Below, piece by piece: positions 43,409 to 55,400 of a stretch of 64,000 nt of DNA (the stretch's first letter is position 1; each line of letters begins with the position of its first letter). The translations under genes and the position numbers were made by a program. The notes under the pieces are model-generated. The model ran no database searches. It was not told the origin of the DNA and saw nothing but the letters and a program-made list of their open reading frames with translations. This DNA is from Symsagittifera roscoffensis (lineage: Eukaryota > Xenacoelomorpha > Acoela > Convolutidae), in contig NC_087062.1 in assembly GCF_963678635.1 (NCBI RefSeq), positions 31,086,833 through 31,150,832 of the forward strand. Direction: 5' to 3'.

Positions 43409-45762
43409 TGTAAACGTGTGGAATTCACAATATCTCTAGGCCGACCTCTCACTCTGTTCCGCGTCGCCGCAATATGTTTCCCTTTAGCACTGGGTCGGTG
43501 GGGCAACCAAATCCCAGTACTGTTTACAATCCCAAAAGGGTTGATTTGGTGGATAGCCGTTCTGTATCGTATTATGCTGCTCGCCCCTTGTTTGTGCTCT
43601 TTCGACTGTATCTCGCTCGCAATCAATAGTCAATCGCAACAACAATTCCAATAATAATAATGAATTAAGAAATAATCAATCCAAATACAGAATAGCCTAT
43701 AAGTGGCTGGAACATAAATTAATCATTCAACCAAAGGAATGGGTCCGCGATTACTATTATTCAACCAACTGCCTCCTGCAGTTCAATTAACGCCTAACTA
43801 ATATCTAATGTTCTCCTCGAGAACTTCTATCAATTATCAATCGTTCGGCAACGATTCCGCTATCCTCTAGATAGCCTAACTTACTTCACTAACTAATCTA
43901 CTTTAACTTTCAACGAGTAACTTAACTCGTTCTCAATAACTCTGAGATACGACTCGTTAACAATTAACTCCCAATCGTTCTGACGCCTAAAGGCCGTTCC
44001 GCAACATCCGTGCCTTATGTCTATTTACTCTTAGTTTTAGTTAGAGATCCGTCATTCCGTATAAGTCTTAACATTTACCTATATGCCTCCTACGCAGCGT
44101 TCCAGTTCATAAATCCCGCATGATCACATTAATTTAAATGCCAAGTTCAAAATGCCAATCAAAGCTATGCTAAACAAATAACAAGTGCAACTTCAACTTA
44201 ATTCAAGCTATGTTTACATATCCAAATACCCAAGGACTTTATTTAATTATCCCGCATCTTTTCCTTTCTCCCATGACTAGGATAAATTCCCAATGAACTT
44301 AATTTCCTAATTATCGCAATCCAAAAATTCCAATACATAACCCATTCAAATTTCAATCTAATCGGCCTTCAGGGTAAGCCGTTCCCTCAACTGGGGTCCA
44401 ATTGAGCCAATAAAACATTCCCCAGAAGCCAATGGAATATCCAGTACATTTCTAATATTTATGTTAATTAATTCCCTATTCCCTCTGTCATATTGCCAAA
44501 TTAATATGTGACTACTTTTCTGTGCCATTGACGCATTTCTATTAATAGTTCATTCGCCAAGTCAAAATTTAACCCAATGTTTATTTAACTAACTCGTATT
44601 AAATCCAACAATATACCACTGTACATTAAGCCAAGATATTCCATCGAATTCCAGGAAATGCCTAACTAATTTCCTATGCACGCAAATTGTCACCCAATAT
44701 CAATAACATATCTCTATTAACTCCCCTGATTACGAGACATATGATTTGGGCTACTTTCCGGTGCTAATTTTAGGGGTTTCGGGGCTAAAATTCCAAAAGG
44801 TCAAGTAAAGGTCAACCCGGGGTCACCCGGGGTCAAGTCTCCCATAATCGGTTCGAGGTCACATGGGGTCGTACCTACCAAGTTTCATCCATATCCGACA
44901 AATACTTCTCAAGTTATCCCACTTTTAAGGTTCATTATCACTTTTCCCGGGAAAGGTCAATTAGCACCAGAAAGGTCAACCGGGAGCTGAGACCTATAGG
45001 GGTCCTTTTTACCGGGGTGGGTTATACTACACATATAAGCCATAAAATCGATATGCCCTCGCGCATTATTTTTCGCAAATAGCCCATTAACACCTAAAAG
45101 GGGTGATATTCCCAAGTGCTAATAGCCCGTGCCATTGTCACCCAGTAGGGTCATCATCCTAATATACGATAGACCATGTCACTATCTACCATCCCTCCAA
45201 GTTTCAGCTCCCTAGGGTCATTGGGGGTCGAGGAGTAGCCTCCGGGAGTCGTGGGGGGGTTTGTTTGTTTAAGGCATAAATCGGGCCGGGGTGACCTTGA
45301 GGTTCCGAAACTTCAAACTTAAGCTTCCCTCATCCAGGGCTACCACATATATAAAAATGAGCTCAATCGGACCAGTAGTTAAGGATTTCCGGTGGGGCCA
45401 TTTGCACTTCCGGGAACCGTTATCACCCGGCCCCAGGGGGTCAAGCGGGTCCGGCGCTTTGCATGCCCGGGTCAAATCATCTCTAGTATCACTCCATTAA
45501 ATTTCATAACGTTCGCCCTTATAGTTCCCGAGTTGGGGGGGTTGGCGGGAGCTATTGCATTCACTATTTTCACTAAAGAGGGGGATTAATCCCACGAACT
45601 TAATTAAACACGAGTTTAATTCAATCTTAACTTAACCACTCTATTATTTACCGATCTTTACCAGACGCTATCAACGAATCAGCTCTACTACTACTTAGTT
45701 TGCATGTTCAAGGTTCAAAGAAAAAGCCATGTACGTTATACAGTAGAATTACCGATTCTACA
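43409..45762 (-). repeat. 5' LTR of the gypsy element
   Basis: 2,354 bp, same limits as the 3' LTR. As the 5' LTR of a minus-strand element it holds the promoter. No TATA box could be assigned with confidence. Confidence 0.95.
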
Positions 45763-46948
45763 TAATCAAACATACACGAACTCATTGCATTTTCGAAGAC
45801 TTTATCGCAGTAGTTTTTTGAAGAACCTGGCCTCTAATTATCTTCATCTTGTAGCCTCTCTGTAAAGCGGAGGGTTTAAGGGCCTTTCAGAAGTTTTGGA
45901 AACTGTCCTTTTGCAAATGGCAACTTATCGGGTAAGTTAGGTTTTGCGCAATTGAGTTTGCTCAATTTGTCAGTTCTGATGATTGTGCCTTATTTACATT
46001 GTCAATTACTTCTAAATACAGTTGCTTTGTCGAGAAATATGGATTGTAGGTGTGTTATTCTTCAAATAAGGTCAATTAGAACGCGACTTCCATTTGAATT
46101 TATACCTGTTTAACGTCTTTAATTTTATTCATACCATGGAAGCTATGTACAAGTTATGTCAAATTGGTAACCCTTGTCCATTTTTCAAACAAAAATCAAG
46201 AGGAGGGGAGATTTTTCCAAATAGATTGGAAGTATTTATAACTATTTTAGAAAGGTTAATTTCACGCCCCTTTCTCGAAAATGGCAACAACAAACATCGG
46301 TGGAGAGCTTTACGGAAAAGCTTATCTAATGAAAACACGGTTGTATACATGTATGACGCACTCAAAAATTCGTAACCCAGTCTAACCTGGCCTAACCTAA
46401 AATCTAATATCTCAAAACAAAATAGGTATTTTTCACTGGTCGAAAATGTTTACTCATTTTTTGTTGAGGCTATGAAAGCATTGAGAGAGAGAGACTATTC
46501 TCGGACAGGTCAGGGAAAAACCTGCAAAAGATACGCTGATAAAATGGTGCGAGGAGTGGTAAACATTCCTGTAACATGTTTTTGTACTAGTGAAAGAGTA
46601 GTGCTCAATTCATTTATTTTAAAACATAACTTTCTCGGTTTACTTTTTCGGTTTAAGTAGTTCTGCAAAAATTGATTGTCAATTCTCAATATAGCACGGT
46701 CCGGATTTTTATATAACTCAACAGACTTAAAGTTCTCGTCAAAAGGTCGAATCCACAGGGTTGCCACAATTTTATGGACGTCACGTTGGTGTCATGGATT
46801 AGTAAAATATGCCATTGAGCTCAATTTTCATAGAAGGTCAAGGAAAAACTTTCTTAATTTGAAATTTCATAGATTGTCTATATACAAGAAATTTATAATT
46901 GTAATCTTTTCATAACTCTGGAATTTCAAAGCGAGCTATTTACTTTTT
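45763..46948. other. No gene recognised
   Basis: Right flank of the gypsy element. ORFs at 46094-46375 and 46676-46915 show no family I recognise; they may be eroded upstream parts of the MULE element that follows. Confidence 0.4.
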
Positions 46949-48835
46949 TTGGTGTCCTACAATTTAATGACATACAATTTAACACCGTACATTTTAAAAC
47001 TTAGTCATTTCACTACTAAACAATTTAAATCGACAACAATATAACTCCTATTTTCCAGTTTAACACAGTACATTTTAACACCTAGTCATTTCACTATTAA
47101 AATTAATGCTCTATGAATTCCTTATCTTAACTCTTATCACACCAAAGTTAATCCTGCAATTAACACACGCACCATAATGAAAAACTTCTGGTTAGCCGAT
47201 GGAACTTTCAAAATTACTCCAAAAATGTTCTATCAGCTTTATTCAATTCATGTTAGTGTATCTGGCATTGCGCCAGCTTGCATTTACGCCTTCCTCCCTA
47301 ACAAAACCGAAAAAACCTATAATCGCTTCCTGCAGGCGTTAATTGATTTAGCACCCAACTGCCGGCCTGAAAAAATTTTGTTAGATTTTGAGCAAGCTGC
47401 TCTTCAGTCCTTCCAAAAAACATTCCCCGAAGCACATTTATCGGGTTGTTTTTTCATCTCTCCCAGAGTTACATGAGAAAAATTAATGAATTGGGTCTGA
47501 AAGTGACCTACGAAACAAATCACGAATTAGCGTTGGCTTTAAAAATGCTGCCATCCCTTGCATTTGAAAAAAAAAGAAAAGATCGGCGATTCCTATGACA
47601 TGATTGTTCAAGAAATTCAAAATGTATGCGACAGAAATTGCTTAGAACCCGAGAAAATAGAGAAAATTGACGAGTTGTGTCTGTACTTCGGCTCTACTTA
47701 TATAAAAAGCTTGGTGCCAAACCGTGAAGTTTCATTCCCACCATCCCTTTGGAACCAGCGAGATGCGGCCGTGATGGGGATTGCTCGAACAACAAATGCT
47801 GTCGAGGGATGGCATTTCGGGATTCAATCCTATTTCAGCGGAGCCCACCCAAATATGTGGAAAGTGGTGGGTAGCCTGCAAAAAGACGCTTCCGTACAAA
47901 AACTCAACTTTTTTGATGCATCGAGTGGCCATAAGTTCACAAAAAAGAAAAAGTATCGAGTATTAAATGAAAGAGTACAAAATATAATGTCCGTTTACGA
48001 AGACAAAACTGATCTGTACTTTTTCAGAGCGTTATCTAGTTTGTGCTAAGCCATTGTAAATTTTATTTCATTTATGTTTATTCTTTCGTATTATTGAAAT
48101 TCAAATTTTAATCCTACTGAAATTTATGTCAGCTTTTTTTGAAAAGACGTTTCCTTGCAGACTCCCGGAAACGTAACTAAACGCAAGAACATGACTCGTG
48201 CCTTAGCAATTTATTCCCAGGACAATCGCCCTTATTTTCGGGATGCTAGGTTGGGACTAGGGGCTGGCAAACCCTTTAGCTTTGCGTTTATGTGCCAACA
48301 GTTCAAAAAAAGCTGACAAAGCGATCAGGTCATAAGTTTAAGTTCGAGAATGATTCTAAAAATAATGACTTTAAGGCTTTTGGCATTGGTTAAACCTTTT
48401 TAAAATTTCTATACCGGCTGAAAATGTCTAGAAAATCAGGCCATATTAGTCAAAGGACGTCTATTTATTTGCGGGCTTTTGAAGTTCATTGAACTATTGC
48501 TTGTTTTTGGTTCATTTTGGAATGATTCATTGAAAATATTGGCAAGGCCATTTCATTTTGGTTTGAAACGTTTCATTGAAGTCATTTGCAAGGTCATTTC
48601 TATTCAAAACTTACGCGAATTAAGTAGCGCAAATTTGTCTGGCTTTAAATGGCAAAAATTTCTCTCGTTTAATTCTTTGATGGTTACCGAAATCCCCTTT
48701 GAAGTAAGTTTTCTTTTCATTTGGATTAAAACGGTGTTAAGTCATAGAAATTGTTTTAAAATGTAGCGATGTTATATTGCTAAGGCAACAAAAAGTAGGG
48801 AGTGAAATTGTAGGGTGTTAAGTTGTTTAGAGTTA
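46949..48835 (+). mobile_element. Decayed MULE-type DNA transposon
   Basis: Surrounds the transposase pseudogene. The left side carries GGTGTCCTACAATTTAATG, ATTTAACACCGTACATTTTA and a second ACATTTTAACACCTAGTCAT. The right side carries the inverted forms (GTTTTAAAATGTAGCGATGT, GTGAAATTGTAGGGTGTTAA near 48800-48830). The ends suggest long imperfect TIRs; exact termini and target duplication are uncertain. Confidence 0.5.
47177..48049 (+). pseudogene. MULE-type transposase pseudogene
   Basis: The 5' piece 47177-47476 has the catalytic-core opening LADGTFKITPKMFYQLYSIH and ILLDFEQAALQSF, carrying the expected Asp residues, then ends early after LSGCFF. The piece 47558-48049 has the family's C-terminal part, with RTTNAVEGWHFGIQ. 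At least two frame changes separate them: one in the T run near 47455 and one in the A run near 47568-47577. The upstream zinc-finger part (often FLYWCH in animal MULEs) is not recognisable. Related to MULE/Phantom-type DDE transposases by motif memory. Confidence 0.75.
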
Positions 48836-49315
48836 AAAAGGGGGGAACCACTTTTTTTAAAGCTCAATTGGTATCGAGTTTTTTCGAAACCGGAAATGGG
48901 TTGAATTACAAATTTAATGTTTTTCCTGCAAAGTCTGCTACAGCGATGTTTTTTGTTTGTTGCCCCAGTTTTGATTTTTTTTGTGCTAAATCTTTAAGAA
49001 AACTTCACGTAGATTAAGTAAAGTTGGCCCTTCTATCATTTCCCATCTGATTTTTTACTTTAACTTTTTGTTCACGTTGACAAATTGCCATTTATGTTTG
49101 CATGTGTTAATTACTCAATTAGAAAAGCTTTTTGTCTTCATACGAAATTTTACAAAATGAAAGTTTTTTCCGTAAAATGCATGCTTATATCTGGCTAGTA
49201 GAAGCAATAGATTAACCCTGCAATTTTTCATATGGACTAAGAGTGCAATTTTTTTTGAATGCTCTAAGTCCTTGACAAATTTTTCAAAAATTGGTGTCTA
49301 CCTTGAACCAGAAGT
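48836..49315. other. No recognisable feature
   Basis: A+T-rich intergenic DNA. Confidence 0.45.
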
Positions 49316-49329
49316 ATGATTACAAAGGA

Positions 49330-49386
49330 TTACACACACAACCGCACACACGCACTCACTCACGCACAAATGCACACGCATGCGCA
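49330..49386 (+). repeat. Imperfect (CA/CT)-rich microsatellite
   Basis: Tract of ACACACA, CGCACTCACTCACGCAC and CACACGCATGCGCAC units. The ORF across it is low-complexity. Confidence 0.8.
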
Positions 49387-49860
49387 CTTTCATAATGAGG
49401 ATGTGGCCAATGGGGCGCTTAGTATTTGGGTTCTATCCTCACTTAAGCTCCTTAATTTAGTTCATTTATTTTCCCAGTCGAGTTTTGCTCCACGTGCTCA
49501 TTTTATTTTCGATCGGGTTTAATTCAAAGATCGCACAATTAGCAAGAAAGAGAAAAGAGAGTCGAGGTCAAAATGTTAGTACACTCCAATCGAATTGTGT
49601 TTTTTATCCTTATTGACAAAAAATATATAAAATACGGGAGCTTCAAAGCAAGCTCGCCGGTGATCGATTGTTGTATATTATTGAGCCTCAGGTGCAAGTT
49701 TCTTAGAATATTTGGAGTGATTTCTTCACGACAGGGGAAACAAATCTGAACCATATTTGACGGTCTACCATCATAGTCCCACAGCTTAGCAAAAATGTAG
49801 CCCTGCCACACTGATTTTTGTACAATTTTTTTAACACTTTAATAAATTATTACACTTGCT
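49387..49860. other. No recognisable feature
   Basis: No supported gene. The minus-strand ORF 49539-49811 is not conserved in any family I know. Confidence 0.4.
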
Positions 49861-50085
49861 CAGGGGCGGATCATGAATTTTATTGAGGGGCGGGGGGTGG
49901 TCTTTAAAAAAAATTTAAAATTTTGTCGACCTTTTTTTTAGAACGACCAAATTGATTTTCCGAGCTCTCCCAAAGCAGTAAAAATGCCCGGTTTTAGCCA
50001 AATTTTTTGCGCTGCAGGCAAAATTTTGCAAAAAAAAACAAGGTAAAAAAAGCGCACAATTTTGAAAAACTACCATACATTTTGA
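49861..50085 (+). mobile_element. R3 hAT-like fragment
   Basis: Begins CAGGGGCGGATCATGAATTT. It continues AAATTTTGTCGACCTTTTTT and GAGCTCTCCCAAAGCAGTAA, the reverse complement of which is found in the MITE at 31426-31776. The right end is missing and there is no target duplication. Confidence 0.65.
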
Positions 50086-51200
50086 ACAACTACGTTAAAT
50101 TAAATTTGCCATAATGCAAGGAAGTTTGGCGTGGTGACTAAGAAAATAAATAATATTTAAATTTTTAAATTCCCAAGATATATACTTTCCTTTTTAACCT
50201 TTTTCAGCCACTCAAATTAGCGTGTCAATGTGGTTGAGGAAGTACTCCCGTGATTTCAAAAATTGCCCCACTTGATTGTGTGAGCTGTTTGAAGCTAAAA
50301 GGATCATAAATGGAGACCAATACATCGTGGCTCAGCTAGCAACAGATTTGGGCTCTTTTTCTTTCCCCCCCCCCCCCACCTGCAAAATTTTACTAATGAA
50401 GTTCTGTTCACTTTATCCGAATGTTACAAAAATTGGCATGCGAACTAATTAGGCCATGGCAAACATTTTTGGTCTTCATAATTAACCTTGTAAAACCCCT
50501 CGTTACACCATAAAATTGACGCTTATGTGAGGTGGGGGGAAAAGGAAAAAGAGCCCAGATTTGTTCTCTTTTCCAGTCCCCTCTTGGTTTTTGCAAAAAT
50601 TATAACCAAATTGCAATTTAGGGAAGGAAACATAGAGGCATTTTGGAAGGATTCTTCAAAAGGCAGTTTTTGCTCTGTTAAGTTTTCATTTCAGATTTAT
50701 CCTCTTTGACGTTCTGAAGTTTTGCTTTGTCTGAACAGACCTGAGTTTCGAAAACCTGATATAAAGTTTGTTTAGATTGCCTAAATCCGGATCAAGGGTG
50801 TTTCTCCATCTATCAGTTCGACTCTGCATAGAAGCAGTAGAATAAGAGGCTTTTACTATCATTAGTCAAATTGAAAATCACCATCGTACGAGCTTAGAAC
50901 ATCGCTGCTTCTCAGCTATTTGTTCACTTACAGGGCCCATTTAACACCACAAGATTAAAACCTCCAGTCGACCGATCAATACAACGTGATCTAGTTTCTT
51001 CATTTTAAGCGTTACAATAATACAATCAATACACTCATTGGAATTCATTTGGAGTTCTGTATTGTACCATTCTCTGTCAGCGCAACTGCAGTAGTCTAGT
51101 AGTGGTATAATACCACAAGACACTTGCCAAAAATAGTAATACATAGCTAAGAGGTTGTGAGTGTTGAAGTGCTGTCTAAACACCACTGCAGCTAGCCAAA
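50086..51200. other. Upstream region of the ceramide synthase gene
   Basis: A+T-rich, with a C run at 50367-50379. No exon is supported. I could not identify a core promoter. Confidence 0.4.
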
Positions 51201-51368
51201 CCATCAAACGTTGGCTAAGAGAACTGCAAAACGAACGAAACGAAGTTAGAAATATTGGCTCGGAACGGATCGGGATTTCAACATAGTCTCGTTATTGCTT
51301 TTATTTCGTTATCTTCAATAAAGAACCGTGTGGATCTTCAAGTCTGTAAAGAAGCAGACTGATTCAAA

Positions 51369-52223
51369 ATGATTCGGCAATTGAACCCACACTCCAGCGT
51401 CGACATTGCGCGACTGAGTGACGAAAACAAGCAAGACTATCTCTTCATATTCGCAGTGTTGCCTCTAATATGTATGGCCAGATACTGCTGCGAGAAGATC
51501 GGCCAAGTCATCTTTCTCTCGTCTGAGGCTGCCAACAAGATCCGCACCAAGCCCAAAGCATTCAAACTGGCTGTGAAGAAATTTGAGGAAGCCACCTGGA
51601 AATGTGCGTATTATGGATTCGTGGCCACATATGGAATAGTGTTTCTAAGTTGGGAGCCCTTCTTGACAGACCTGTTCCAGTACCCGAATCAAGTGACGCC
51701 CAAGATTACAGTGTACTACATCGTGCAGATCTCGTTTTATCTGTGGATGACAGTGTGTCTGCTGTGGGGAGATGTGCGAATGAAGGACTTCTACCAGATG
51801 ACCACCCATCACATTGCCACACTGTGTCTGTTATTCCTGTCTTACTCGTTCCATCTAACCCATGGGGGGTGTCTGTTGATGCTGCTCATGGACATCGCAG
51901 ACCCATTCCTGGAACTGGGCAAGATATTCAAATACTTGGAAATGGAGACTGCCAGCCTGATATCTTTTGTAATGTTCCTAACCTCCTTCATATTCCTCAG
52001 AATATTCCTGTACCCTGTCTATGCCCTCTACCCTTGTATAGTGCATACTTGGGATCTCGCGCTGTTCCTGGACAGGAGGGGAGTCTATTATGCCATAGAT
52101 GGGTTCATGGTGGTGCTGTTCTGTCTCAACGTGTACTGGGCAGTGCTCATCATCAAAGTCCTCGTGAACAAACTCATCAGTGGCAAAATGAAGGATTGTC
52201 GCAGTGACGACGAAATGGACTAA
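51369..52223 (+). CDS. Ceramide synthase (LAG1/TLC family), single exon
   Basis: Predicted to N-acylate sphingoid bases with acyl-CoA in the ER membrane. 284 residues, ATG at 51369 in the context CAAAATGAT, stop TAA at 52221-52223. The TLC domain covers about residues 70-272: KKFEEATWKCAYYG, the Lag1 signature DFYQMTTHHIATLCLLFLSY with the His147-His148 pair, and MDIADPFLELGKIFKYL with Asp175 and Asp178, equivalent to the conserved acidic pair. At least five hydrophobic spans. The C-terminus KMKDCRSDDEMD resembles the acidic, phosphorylatable tails of animal CerS proteins. No homeobox-like domain; animal CerS are usually 340-400 residues with several introns, so this intronless short form could be a retrocopy or an intron-loss lineage member. 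The frame is intact. TRAM or other TLC proteins are less likely, given the full Lag1 motif. Confidence 0.88.
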   Translation: MIRQLNPHSSVDIARLSDENKQDYLFIFAVLPLICMARYCCEKIGQVIFLSSEAANKIRTKPKAFKLAVKKFEEATWKCAYYGFVATYGIVFLSWEPFLTDLFQYPNQVTPKITVYYIVQISFYLWMTVCLLWGDVRMKDFYQMTTHHIATLCLLFLSYSFHLTHGGCLLMLLMDIADPFLELGKIFKYLEMETASLISFVMFLTSFIFLRIFLYPVYALYPCIVHTWDLALFLDRRGVYYAIDGFMVVLFCLNVYWAVLIIKVLVNKLISGKMKDCRSDDEMD

Positions 52224-52476
52224 CAGGGCTTAATCATGAAAACATACCATACAATGTAAAATAATGCACAAAACACAATCCACGAGACAAGGGTTATTAA
52301 CTGAAAAGAAATCATTTACGGCAGACGGAATTCGAATGGGATTCAAGGTGAAGCACAACAAACATTGACAACAACAACAGCCCAACTTCTCGGTTTAATT
52401 TCGGGGTATTAACAAATGCAATGCAAGAAATGTGGAAATGAAATGATGAAAAAAACTTGACCTTGTGGGTGCTGTA

Positions 52477-52482
52477 AATAAA
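52477..52482 (+). promoter_or_regulatory. Poly(A) signal of the ceramide synthase gene
   Basis: AATAAA 254 bp after the stop codon. The sequence between is UTR-like without ORFs. Confidence 0.65.
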
Positions 52483-52499
52483 CTAATATTACAAACACA

Positions 52500-55400
52500 T
52501 TGCGAGTCTTGATTTCGATTGATGAGATATGTGTTCTAACAATGAGCCATGACGCGCTACCCAACGTATACTATTATTAGTGAGCCAGAATGTACCAAAA
52601 AACCATTTAATGACAGGGAACCTAATTGTACTATACCCAAATTTGTTTTATTATTTTACAATACCAAGCAAAATTCAATTTCATTTCACATTTAGTTTTT
52701 CGTACTTGTTCACTAACATTTCAAACCACGCGCGCGCAAATCGGTTTTTGCAGTGTGGGCTGTTTTCAGAAAAATGTTAGTTTTTTCTTTTAGATGGGAC
52801 AAAACGAAATTTTGCCGTTATTTTTGGCCAATCTAAATTTCTACGCGCTCTTTTGGATGGTTTGGACTACTACAATGCATTGTACGCACGCTCTTGCCTT
52901 GAACTGCAAAAAAAAACTGGAGTCTGGGTTGAATGAGGAAAATTGTAATAGTTTCTGTTAGTCTAGAACTTGGTAAATTAGGTCAACGAGACATCCCAGC
53001 CTATTTTCAGAAATTCAATGACTGGAAAGGAAGCCAGTACTATTTTGATCACAATGGTTTGCATTTTAGTTTTTGCGGAAGAAAAAATCTGTCGATTTGA
53101 TTTTTTCAGCACTGCAGGAAACCTATATTGACCCTATTTTTATTCGCAAAGCTAATTTTTGAGAAAAATCGTCTAGTTAATTATCTTTTCGAAGGTTTGA
53201 TCAAATAATTGAATTTTTTGCTTCGGGTGATTTTTTAGAAAATGCTCTGGTTGGTCATCTTTTGAAGATTTGGCAAGATCATTGTATTTTTTCTTGGGGC
53301 GATTGTATCTGAAATTGCTTGATAGAAAATTTCACAGTGCTTCTGCAGCCTTCATTAACAATTTCAATCTCAAGTAAATATCCTTGTTATATCTTGCACT
53401 GGAGAAATGGGAAAACTAGCTACCCAATTTCTAAAAACAGCTGGCTTCCTTGATTGCAAAAATTAACCAAACTTTTTTGTGCGACAATTCAATATTTCAT
53501 GATTTATTCGTTCTTGTTTATGATCCGCTTTGCTCCGATCAATTTATATGTGAGATGTTTTGCGTTTGTAAAGCTAAGCTGACGGAAATATCACTAAGAT
53601 CTGGTGTCAACCGCCAGCTTTTTGTTCCAACCATTGAAAATGGGGAGGAACTTTGCATTCGATGTGTTTTAGTTTTTTTCCTCACAAAATTGGGTACCAC
53701 AAATAATCATCGGACTGGGTTGAGTGCTATATCATATTAAAGCTCTTTCAGTCGTGATTCGAATCACATAAATAAAGTTCAAAAAATTTCTCCAATATTG
53801 AGAAAAACAGGTTTGAAGTTTTAGAGTTTTCGTCTTATTTCGAGCGAATAAAGCCAGCAAGCAGTCTTCTTTTAATTGCTTAAAAGCTTATATTCACTTA
53901 AATTAAAAAAGGTGAGAACTTATTCTTACTTGAGTAACGTCAGTTTCCTTTGAATATTTCAGCGCCTTTTCGAATCTAATTTTTCAAAGTTCAAAAAACT
54001 GCAAGACTTGAAAAAATTTTGGACATTTTTTTATACTATTCTTGTGTTCTTCAAGTAGTTTTTCTATAAAATATGTTTTTCTATTTGCCTATTTTGCTAT
54101 GAGTGTCGAATATGCCTAACCGGCAGTTTTTTTCAGCTCCTTTTATTGAATCACATCGAAAAAAAACTACATTAAAACTTTCTTGTTTTTCTCTCAAGAC
54201 TATGGTCGGAACATTCATTGCTATTTGCACAGTAACCGGCTATCCTTGTTTCTAATGCGGCAAGTTTTCTCAGAAAAACTTCACAGAATTTTATTTCAGG
54301 CAATACTTTATTCGTTAGAGCTTATGAAATTGTTTGTGTGGTTTATTTAAAAAGGAAAGGGTCACGACAAGAAATTTTTCAAACAGTGCAAGGCACTCTA
54401 ATGGGTCGAAAAAACCTTCAAAACTCAAAAGTATAAACATTTGAGAGTCATTGACTTATAAAATAATTGAGGTTACCATTTTAAAAGCTAATATTTTTCA
54501 AAATATTTCCGATATTCGGTTTTAATTAAAAAGTTGAATAAACTGATATATCCTTGATTTAGAAAAAAAAAGATTTTCAATTTCTAGATGGTTTTGATGT
54601 ATCTATTAGGCAGATTGTTAATCAGGTTACCCATACATAACCCAATCTCTTAACCAAATTTTGAAAATCTATCTTTCGGCGTGCGGGAGTTTCGATGGAA
54701 TTTAAATGCAATTGTTAGTTAGCTTGTTAATCAAGTGACGCATTAATCAGAGCTGGATCTAAACGGCATATCTACAACTCAATTAGCATGTTCTGACTTG
54801 CTAGTGGCACACAGCGTTTTTTTTTTTCAGAATGTTTGTTAAGTTTTCAGGGTACCTTTAAGATGAAAGAAAAACAAATTTTTTAAATGCCTTCAAAGCT
54901 CTTTGATGTTGTCTCATAAATGCAACTATTGTTTTTAAATTATTGAAAAATAATCGAGTATAATTGTTACTGAGGTTGTCAAATAGAACTGACAGACGCA
55001 AAAAATTCTTCCGCCCATGGTTCTTCCACAACTCTAAAATCCACAACTCTAAAGTCGTTTTTTTTTAGTCTGAGAAACGTATTGCACGTTGCATTTTTCA
55101 AGTTATAAAAATTTGAAAATTTTGAAAGTTTTCTGTAACAGTTCATTTAGCTAGAAACGTTAAGCAAAAAATGATGACATTTTCTGCGAGCTATTCAAGT
55201 GATGACGTTGATTTGAAGTTTGAAGTTATCTATATCGTAGATCGGATCTAAAAAAGTCAAGTTTTTCTAAGAATTTTGCATAAGAGTCTGTTTAAGAGTG
55301 GGGATAGGTCATTTTCTGCTAGAGAGAACATTTTTCTTTTTCCTCCGGAAAAACTCTCACAAAACTTTTCAAAAATTTTTTCTCGAAAAAATGGAATTTT

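Larger units (their letters stand above)
36534..45762 (-). mobile_element. Ty3/gypsy-type LTR retrotransposon lacking RT, 9.2 kb
   Basis: Complete element on the minus strand: two 2.36-kb LTRs bounded by TG...CA, 5-bp target duplication TAATC (36529-36533 and 45763-45767), primer-site region, gag, frameshift signal, protease-integrase pol and a purine tract before the 3' LTR. LTRs are nearly identical, so insertion is recent. Protease joins integrase through a linker in one open frame, with no reverse transcriptase or RNase H. It must have been copied by enzymes supplied in trans. Confidence 0.93.

Noticed and set aside
49330-49386. CRISPR-like or coding His/Thr repeat
   Set aside because: It is a CA-rich microsatellite without regular spacers.
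51602-52207. 201-codon ORF overlapping the ceramide synthase in another frame
   Set aside because: Its translation has no family resemblance, whereas the main frame has a full TLC/Lag1 domain; it is a by-product of the coding sequence.
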